This document shows, piece after piece, positions 58,997 through 64,000 of a DNA stretch of 64,000 bases. Position numbers and translations under genes: made by a program. The stretch is from CAYXWH01 sp964468755. GTDB lineage: Bacteria > Chloroflexota > Dehalococcoidia > Dehalococcoidales > RBG-16-60-22. The stretch covers positions 50,906 to 114,905 of the forward strand of contig CAYXWH010000001.1 of assembly GCA_964468755.1 (NCBI GenBank). The letters are read 5' to 3'. The notes under the pieces are model-generated. The model did not search any database and was not told the DNA's origin. It saw nothing but the letters and a program-made list of their open reading frames with translations. Each line of letters begins with the position of its first letter. Within the stretch, counting starts at the first letter, position 1.

Positions 58997-59026
58997 AAGA
59001 TAGCATATGCGTGGATTTAATGTCAA
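58997..59026 (-). promoter_or_regulatory. promoter of the branched-chain amino-acid operon
   Basis: Minus strand TTGACA (59026-59021), 18-bp spacer, TATCTT (59002-58997); transcription would start near 58990 and run about 88 bases to the ilvD ATG. Confidence 0.65.
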
Positions 59027-59041
59027 GCTAAATGCACCCGG

Positions 59042-59479
59042 TTACTGCTCTTCGAGAGCCGTTATCTTGTTTAGCCGTTGCTGGTGTCTCCCCCCTTCAA
59101 ATCCGGTGGTCAGAAAGGTCTCAATTACCGCCGGTACCTGCGCTTCCCCTTCCTCGGCGCCAAGGCAAAGGATATTGGCATCATTGTGCCGGCGAGCCCG
59201 GTATGCGGTAAAGGCATTATAGCAGTGCGCCGCCCGGACACCCCGGACTTTGTTGGCAGCGATACTCATACCGATGCCGGTGCCGCATATCAAGATACCA
59301 CGGTCAAACCCGCCACCGATAGCCGCCTCAGCCACTGCCTTGGCGATATCCGGATAGTCCACTGTTTCGCTGCTAGAGGGGCCAAAGTCTTCATAGCTGT
59401 GCCCCGCGTCGGCTAGTAGCTTGAGCACAAGCTGCTTGAGATGAAAACCCCGGTGGTCACTGCCGACAGCAATACGCAT
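59042..59479 (-). CDS. rpiB: ribose-5-phosphate isomerase B
   Basis: 145 residues. IAVGSDHRGFHLKQ (residues 3-16), ICGTGIGMSIAANKVRGVRA (near 65) with the active Cys, and ARRHNDANILCLG (near 95). Interconverts ribose 5-phosphate and ribulose 5-phosphate. ATG 59479 has GGAGG seven bases upstream; GTG 59482 is in frame but less well placed. Last gene of the t6A cluster. Confidence 0.94.
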   Translation of the reverse strand: MRIAVGSDHRGFHLKQLVLKLLADAGHSYEDFGPSSSETVDYPDIAKAVAEAAIGGGFDRGILICGTGIGMSIAANKVRGVRAAHCYNAFTAYRARRHNDANILCLGAEEGEAQVPAVIETFLTTGFEGGRHQQRLNKITALEEQ

Positions 59480-59492
59480 CACTTAACCTCCT

Positions 59493-60137
59493 TCAAACCG
59501 TTGTGAGTACCCGCATGATTTCTTCCCAGGCGATGAGTCCCTGGCGGAGTAACCCGGGTGGGCTGACCGACAGGTCAACTATGGTCGAGAGCCCCCGCCC
59601 CGTCAGTTTCCCCTGGTCCAGCACCATTGCCACATCCCCTGATATCTGCTCAAGCTGTGCCATAACCTCGGTGATATCGTACGGAGTCGGCCCGCCGCTG
59701 ATATTGGCACTGGTAGCGGTAAGCGGCAGGCGGGTCATCCCCGTCAGGCTCAGCATCACCTTATTATCGGGGACCCGGATACCGATGGTATTCCCCCCAC
59801 CAACCAGCATGTCGGGAATGCTCTCCCGCTTCGGTAGCACCATGGTCAGTGCACCGGGAAGGAAATGCCGGGCCAGTTGCTCCGCAGACTCATTAATATG
59901 GGCATATCGGGCAGCTTCGGCCACCGAGCTTACCGCCACATGAATCGGGTTTTTATACGACCGCCCTTTGAGGACAAAGACCCTCGCCACTGCTTCTTCG
60001 TCCAGGGCATTGGCGGCAAAAGCGTAGCCGGTATCCGTGGGACAGACAATCACCTTGCCGGCAAATATTAGTCTCGCTGCCTCAGTGACGGTCACCAGGG
60101 GAGTACCATCCGCGTTTACCTCCTCTATTCTAGTCAC
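59493..60137 (-). CDS. tsaC: threonylcarbamoyl-AMP synthase TsaC/Sua5
   Basis: 214 residues, YrdC fold without the extra Sua5 domain. AGKVIVCPTDTGYAFAANAL (near residue 26), LKGRSYKNPIHVAV (near 58), GALTMVLPKR (near 95), TSANISGGPTPYD (near 140). Makes threonylcarbamoyl-AMP from Thr, bicarbonate and ATP. GTG 60137 has GGAGG six bases upstream and overlaps the tsaD end by eight bases. Note PTDTGY in place of the common PTETVYGLG. Confidence 0.92.
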   Translation of the reverse strand: MTRIEEVNADGTPLVTVTEAARLIFAGKVIVCPTDTGYAFAANALDEEAVARVFVLKGRSYKNPIHVAVSSVAEAARYAHINESAEQLARHFLPGALTMVLPKRESIPDMLVGGGNTIGIRVPDNKVMLSLTGMTRLPLTATSANISGGPTPYDITEVMAQLEQISGDVAMVLDQGKLTGRGLSTIVDLSVSPPGLLRQGLIAWEEIMRVLTTV

Positions 60138-61146
60138 CTTGCACCTCCAGTGGAGCATTGGGCAGTACATCCAGGTCCAGGTCAGCTACCTCACCCCGGC
60201 TGAGCCGGGCATGGCCGGCGGCAGCGACCATCGCCGCGTTATCGGTACAGAGCGCTACATCGGGGAAGAAGACGGTAAGCCCATTACGCTGACCGGCGGT
60301 TAGAAAGACGTCTCGAAGTCGCCGGTTTGCCGATACCCCCCCGGTAACACTCACCGCAGACACTGCCATCTCCGCCGCGGCGCGCATGGTCTTGGTCACC
60401 AGGACATCGACCACAGCCTCCTGAAAACTGGCAGCGATATCTTCCTGCGGTAATGCCTCGTTGCGAGCCAGTTTATCCTTGAAGGTATTGAGTACCGCCG
60501 TTTTCAACCCGCTGAAGCTGAAGTCCAGATTATTTGCCTTCATGAGCGGACGGGGAAACCGGAAGGCGCGGCTATTACCCCGTCGCGACAGGTTATCAAT
60601 GACCGGCCCGCCGGGAAAACCGAGGTTGAGGAACTTGGCAATCTTGTCAAACGCCTCGCCGGCAGCATCATCCAGGGTAGTGCCCAGCAGCTCATACTGA
60701 CAGCAGTCCCGAACGTACAGCAGCATGGTATGCCCCCCGGAAACGGTGAGACACACATGAGGCATCGGCAGGTTCCGGTTACTGAGCAGGCTGGCAAAGA
60801 TATGCCCCTCAATGTGATGCAGACCAATCAAGGGAATATGCCGGGAGTAGCTGAGCGACTTCGCCGCCGCCACGCCGACCAGCAGACAGCCAATCAATCC
60901 CTGGCGAGCGGTAACCGCCACCGCCTCAACATCATCCAGTGTCTTGCCAGCCGCATCCAGCGCCTCCTGAATCACGTAACCGATAAGCTCGGTGTGTCTC
61001 CGGGCGGCAATCTCCGGCACCACGCCGCCATACTTTTCCAGCAAGTCCATCTGGGTCGCCACGATGTTGGACAATACCTCCCTGCCATCGACAACCAGAG
61101 CCGCCGAAGTCTCGTCACAGGAAGTCTCGATACCCAGCACCAGCAT
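60130..61146 (-). CDS. tsaD: tRNA threonylcarbamoyltransferase TsaD
   Basis: 338 residues, ASKHA fold. LGIETSCDETSAALV (residues 4-18), metal HxxxH in IGLHHIEGHIFASLL (near 107), SGGHTMLLYVRD (near 135), DDAAGEAFDKIAK (near 158), FSFSGLKTAVLN (near 205), CTDNAAMVAAAGHARL (near 300). Transfers threonylcarbamoyl to A37 of ANN-decoding tRNAs with TsaB and TsaE. Confidence 0.95.
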   Translation of the reverse strand: MLVLGIETSCDETSAALVVDGREVLSNIVATQMDLLEKYGGVVPEIAARRHTELIGYVIQEALDAAGKTLDDVEAVAVTARQGLIGCLLVGVAAAKSLSYSRHIPLIGLHHIEGHIFASLLSNRNLPMPHVCLTVSGGHTMLLYVRDCCQYELLGTTLDDAAGEAFDKIAKFLNLGFPGGPVIDNLSRRGNSRAFRFPRPLMKANNLDFSFSGLKTAVLNTFKDKLARNEALPQEDIAASFQEAVVDVLVTKTMRAAAEMAVSAVSVTGGVSANRRLRDVFLTAGQRNGLTVFFPDVALCTDNAAMVAAAGHARLSRGEVADLDLDVLPNAPLEVQGD

Positions 61147-61151
61147 AGTCT

Positions 61152-61871
61152 TCAGTCCTCTCTTTTACCCGATGCTTGCTGCATATATTTATTGCGGAAG
61201 ACTCTGGCCGTGGACTCCTTCAAATAAAGTGGAGCTAACGAAAGCGCATCATCCCGTTCACCCCGCCGGAGATGGCCCTCCGCCAGCCGGGCAACCATCG
61301 AACCCCTGGGTACCGCTTCCAGCGCAGTGATAGTAATTCCCGGGGTGACAAGCCCACCGGATAGCTGCTGGTGATAACGGCGGGCTCCATCGCCAACCAG
61401 CACCACGGGTCCCGATATCAGCCGGGACAGACCGGCAATATCGCCAACATAGTATTCACCAAAACGGGCAAGTCCATCATTCCGGTGGCGGTAGAATGCG
61501 GCATAGACCATATCCCGGGCGCCGGCATCGATTATCGAGCAGACCGGCGTCTCCGTGTTCCCGGCACTGCCGGCGAGTACGTCGAGAGTAGACACGCCAC
61601 AGATCGGTTTACCGGTACTGAAAGCGAGCATCTTGCCCACGGTTACTCCCACCCTGATACCCGTCCACGAGCCCGGTCCCAGACCTACCCCGAACCCGTC
61701 AATATCAGCCAACCCGAGTGAAGCTCTCTTCAGGGTAGAATCAATATTGGACACAATCTTCTGTAGTGTATCCGTCCGCGCCTCGAAGGTTAAATCAACC
61801 AGCACACGTTCGCCGTCAACCACGCCGATGGCATTGGCATAACCCGAGGTATCAATACCGAGCACTTTCAT
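61152..61871 (-). CDS. tsaB: t6A synthesis partner TsaB
   Basis: 239 residues from ATG 61871, overlapping the tsaE stop as ATGA; the frame is open far upstream but that region is tsaE in another frame. VLGIDTSGYANAIGVVDG at the N-terminus and GFGVGLGPGSWTGIRVGVTV (near residue 65) are TsaB hallmarks. TsaB is the inactive ASKHA partner that dimerises with TsaD. Five bases ahead of tsaD. Confidence 0.93.
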   Translation of the reverse strand: MKVLGIDTSGYANAIGVVDGERVLVDLTFEARTDTLQKIVSNIDSTLKRASLGLADIDGFGVGLGPGSWTGIRVGVTVGKMLAFSTGKPICGVSTLDVLAGSAGNTETPVCSIIDAGARDMVYAAFYRHRNDGLARFGEYYVGDIAGLSRLISGPVVLVGDGARRYHQQLSGGLVTPGITITALEAVPRGSMVARLAEGHLRRGERDDALSLAPLYLKESTARVFRNKYMQQASGKRED

Positions 61872-62341
61872 TCTCCGCCAAGCTCCTTGACCAGCGCACT
61901 GGCTCTGGGCCCGATACCGGAAAGCACAATCCGCCGTTTCCGCATCGAGAGCACGGTAAATTCCAACCGGCAGTAATCGTCCGGCAACAGCGGCAGGACT
62001 TTCTCCGCCCACTCCACCACCATCACCCCCTGCTCCGCCCGGGACAGGTAGTCCCATATCCCGATTTCCATTTCCTCAACGATGTCCCCGAGGCGGTACA
62101 GGTCTATGTGAAAAACGGGCAACCTTCCTGTATACTCATTCACCAAGACAAAGGTGGGACTGTTGACCTGTCTTTCCGGCACTCCCAGACCGGCACAAAT
62201 ACCTTTGGTGATTAGTGTTTTTCCGCAGCCCAGCTCCCCAATCAGGGCCAGAATGCTCCCCGGCTGAAGCCTCTTTCCCATTTGCCTGCCCAGATTGAAT
62301 GTATCCGCCGGGCTTTTGCTCAAAAACTCGTGCTGAACCAT
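61868..62341 (-). CDS. tsaE: t6A synthesis ATPase TsaE
   Basis: 157 residues. Walker A LIGELGCGKTLITKGICAGL (near residue 35), SPTFVLVNEY (near 63), HIDLYRLGD (near 78), Walker B-like VMVVEWAEKV (near 107). It energises the TsaB-TsaD complex. First gene of the t6A cluster. Confidence 0.93.
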   Translation of the reverse strand: MVQHEFLSKSPADTFNLGRQMGKRLQPGSILALIGELGCGKTLITKGICAGLGVPERQVNSPTFVLVNEYTGRLPVFHIDLYRLGDIVEEMEIGIWDYLSRAEQGVMVVEWAEKVLPLLPDDYCRLEFTVLSMRKRRIVLSGIGPRASALVKELGGE

Positions 62342-62396
62342 CTATTTCAACGCAATTCCGGCAAATCTTTGACTAACGATTATTCCCAGTCGGGAA

Positions 62397-62444
62397 TAGA
62401 TAACCCGGTGTAACTTTCTCCACAAAGGTAGTATAGCATACTAC
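62397..62444 (-). promoter_or_regulatory. promoter of the t6A cluster with adjoining palindrome
   Basis: Minus strand TTGTGG (62425-62420), 17-bp spacer, TATCTA (62402-62397). Directly upstream is GTAGTATAGCATACTAC (62428-62444), a perfect 7-bp inverted repeat around three bases, in the region between the divergent tsaE and guaA genes; a regulator site is possible. Confidence 0.45.
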
Positions 62445-62559
62445 TATTTAGTTAACACACCCCGCACTCCTGTTTTCCATGACAGCCGAACCCCATCCCG
62501 GTAACGCTTTGGAGCCTAAATTCAGGGCACAACCAGGCAGAAACAGGGGGTCGAAAAAC

Positions 62560-62588
62560 TTGCATCCCAAACAGCATAATGGTAATCT
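62560..62588 (+). promoter_or_regulatory. promoter of guaA
   Basis: TTGCAT (62560-62565), 17-bp spacer, TAATCT (62583-62588), twelve bases before the ATG at 62601, which has no ribosome site. Confidence 0.6.
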
Positions 62589-62600
62589 TTATTCGTAAAC

Positions 62601-64000
62601 ATGGTTGAAAAAAAGTCAAAATCAATCAAAAGTGACAGCCACCGGGTAGCTACCAGCGGGGACATCGAGGTTTCCACCTACCTGGAAATCGCCAAGGAGA
62701 TAAGCGGCGAGCCATCGGAAGCCCCCGCTGAGGCGGTATCCGGCGCCGAGCGGGAAGCGATTATCGTCCTCGATTTCGGCTCCCAGTACAGTATGCTCAT
62801 TGCCCGCAGGATACGGGAATGCCAGGTCTATTGCGAACTTCTTCCCCACGATACTCCCTGGGAAAAGATTGCTCCGCTTAACCCCAGGGGCTTTATCCTC
62901 TCCGGTGGACCAGCCAGTGTCTACCAGCCAAAAGCGCCACTCGCCCCTACCTATGTGTACGAAAGCCGGTTGCCGGTACTGGGTATCTGCTACGGCATGC
63001 AGCTTATCACCCATCAGCTGGGTGGCCAGGTCGCCCCGGGAACCAAGAGCGAGTATGGCCACGCCATGCTTCACCTGAGCGATGTTGAGTCGCCACTGTT
63101 CGCCGGCCTGCCGGAATCAACACCGGTATGGATGAGCCACGGCGACCGGATCGAGGAAATGCCGCCCGGTCTCTCGGCGCTTGCCTACACGGAGAACTCC
63201 CCTTACGCCGTTATGGGTGACGGGAAACAGATTTTCGGTCTCCAGTTTCACCCTGAGGTCGCCCACACCCCGGAGGGTAAAAACATACTCAAAAACTTCG
63301 TGTACCGGATATGCGGCTGCAAGGGAAACTGGACCATGGGCAACTTTGTCAACGACAGTATCTCGCGAATCAAACAGCAGGTGGGCAGCGGCAAAGTGGT
63401 CAACGCCCTCTCCGGTGGAGTTGATTCCTCGGTGGTTGCCACCCTTATCCACCGCGCCATCGGCGACCAGCTTACCTGTATTTTCGTTAACAACGGGCTG
63501 CTGCGGCGTGAAGAAGCCGAGAGAACCCTCAACGTGTTCCAGAAAAATCTGGGCATGAATATCATGTATATCGACGCCAGCCAGCGGTTCCTCGACCGGT
63601 TACAGGGCGTAACCGACCCGGAGACAAAGCGCAAGATTATCGGCGAAGAATTCATCCGCATATTCGAAGAAGAAGCCAACAGAATCAGTACAGTCGATTT
63701 CCTGGCACAGGGAACTCTTTACCCTGATGTCATTGAAAGCATATCATCGGTAAGCAAGGCATCCGCCACCATAAAGACCCATCATAACGTGGGCGGTCTG
63801 CCTGCCAAAATGAGGCTCAAACTGCTGGAGCCGCTGCGCTACCTGTTCAAGGATGAAGTGCGACAGGTCGGACTGAAGCTGGGACTCTCCGAGGAGATGG
63901 TCTGGCGCCAGCCCTTCCCCGGCCCGGGACTGGCTATCCGCATCATCGGCGAAGTAACCCGCGAAAAGCTGGATATACTGCGTAATGCCGACTGGATAGT
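62601..64000 (+). CDS. guaA: GMP synthase (glutamine-hydrolysing), C-terminus beyond the window
   Basis: About 466 residues present; the gene leaves at the right edge. Converts XMP to GMP. Glutaminase domain: IIVLDFGSQYSMLIARRI near residue 54, catalytic Cys in LGICYGMQLITHQLGG (near 129), His in GLQFHPEVAHTPEG (near 213). ATP pyrophosphatase: NALSGGVDSSVVATLIH (near 270). Dimerisation domain: RQPFPGPGLAIRIIGEVTRE. There is an unusual N-terminal tail of about 50 mostly polar residues (MVEKKSKSIKSDSHRVATSG...) before the usual start. No ATG nearer to the domain exists, and the promoter sits just before 62601, so the tail seems genuine. Confidence 0.93.
   Translation, partial: MVEKKSKSIKSDSHRVATSGDIEVSTYLEIAKEISGEPSEAPAEAVSGAEREAIIVLDFGSQYSMLIARRIRECQVYCELLPHDTPWEKIAPLNPRGFILSGGPASVYQPKAPLAPTYVYESRLPVLGICYGMQLITHQLGGQVAPGTKSEYGHAMLHLSDVESPLFAGLPESTPVWMSHGDRIEEMPPGLSALAYTENSPYAVMGDGKQIFGLQFHPEVAHTPEGKNILKNFVYRICGCKGNWTMGNFVNDSISRIKQQVGSGKVVNALSGGVDSSVVATLIHRAIGDQLTCIFVNNGLLRREEAERTLNVFQKNLGMNIMYIDASQRFLDRLQGVTDPETKRKIIGEEFIRIFEEEANRISTVDFLAQGTLYPDVIESISSVSKASATIKTHHNVGGLPAKMRLKLLEPLRYLFKDEVRQVGLKLGLSEEMVWRQPFPGPGLAIRIIGEVTREKLDILRNADWI

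Noticed and set aside
1..64000. CRISPR arrays, insertion sequences, prophage or integrase genes
   Set aside because: No regularly spaced repeats, transposase motifs or phage genes were seen anywhere in the window.

Overview
The window reads as a piece of a moderate-G+C bacterial chromosome, most likely from the Chloroflexota class Dehalococcoidia. This placement is an inference from gene content: the branched-chain amino-acid gene order ilvD-ilvB-ilvN-ilvC-leuA-leuC-leuD-leuB-cimA, three DegV paralogues, a PadR regulator with a HAAS membrane protein, and many GTG/TTG starts. There are no insertion sequences, phage genes or CRISPR arrays. A run of 100 Ns (30545-30644) flanked by identical 55-bp sequences shows that the source is a scaffolded assembly, probably a metagenome bin.

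Layout. 1-8 kb: a leftward redox operon (FAD flavoprotein, two 2x[4Fe-4S] ferredoxins, cytoplasmic molybdopterin oxidoreductase running off the left edge), then two paralogous MFS carriers flanking a small membrane protein and a TauE/SafE exporter. 8.6-11.8 kb: ADP-forming acyl-CoA synthetase with a translationally coupled BioD-like/DRTGG protein. 11.9-12.25 kb: a promoter, a highly folded RNA of about 260 nt and a strong terminator, the best candidate here for an undescribed element. 12.3-20.4 kb: Rpe-family protein, PadR/HAAS pair, two DegV proteins around PlsY, a P-loop kinase, PepA and a metallo-hydrolase. 20.5-24.3 kb: mobA-moeA-mobB-DUF362, molybdenum cofactor genes that fit the molybdoenzyme at the left edge. 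24.3-26.5 kb: acylphosphatase, a tiny basic protein, RNase III with an altered active site, and tRNA-Gln and tRNA-Glu. 26.7-33.1 kb: CsaA, then a type II fatty-acid synthesis operon (HadA/HadB-like dehydratase pair, PlsX, ACP, FabL, FabF, FabG, DegV). 33.5-40.4 kb: a DUF4349/PKD lipoprotein, a HAD phosphatase, a Fur-type regulator with znuA-znuC-znuB behind a textbook palindrome, a stand-alone LigD 3'-phosphoesterase and a TreT-like glycosyltransferase. 40.5-47.6 kb: a GGDEF/HD-GYP sensor, a GH3-family protein, several small metal or zinc-ribbon proteins, UspA and tRNA-Arg. 47.6-58.9 kb: the whole valine/leucine plus citramalate isoleucine pathway on the minus strand. 59-62.3 kb: rpiB and the complete bacterial t6A set tsaC-tsaD-tsaB-tsaE. 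62.6-64 kb: guaA, running off the right edge.

How the parts work together. The lipid genes form a theme: de novo FASII, PlsX and PlsY, and three DegV/FakB-type fatty-acid-binding proteins beside them suggest that synthesis and fatty-acid salvage feed one acyl-phosphate pool. The molybdenum cofactor genes would supply the bis-MGD needed by the left-edge oxidoreductase. Regulation is visible as consensus sigma-70 promoters (TTGACA, 16-18 bp, TATAAT-like) with palindromes at the FASII, fur-znu, PadR and molybdoenzyme promoters. Several genes without Shine-Dalgarno sites sit 9-15 bp behind a -10 box and are probably read from leaderless or near-leaderless messages. All functional statements come from reading the sequence; no database search was run.
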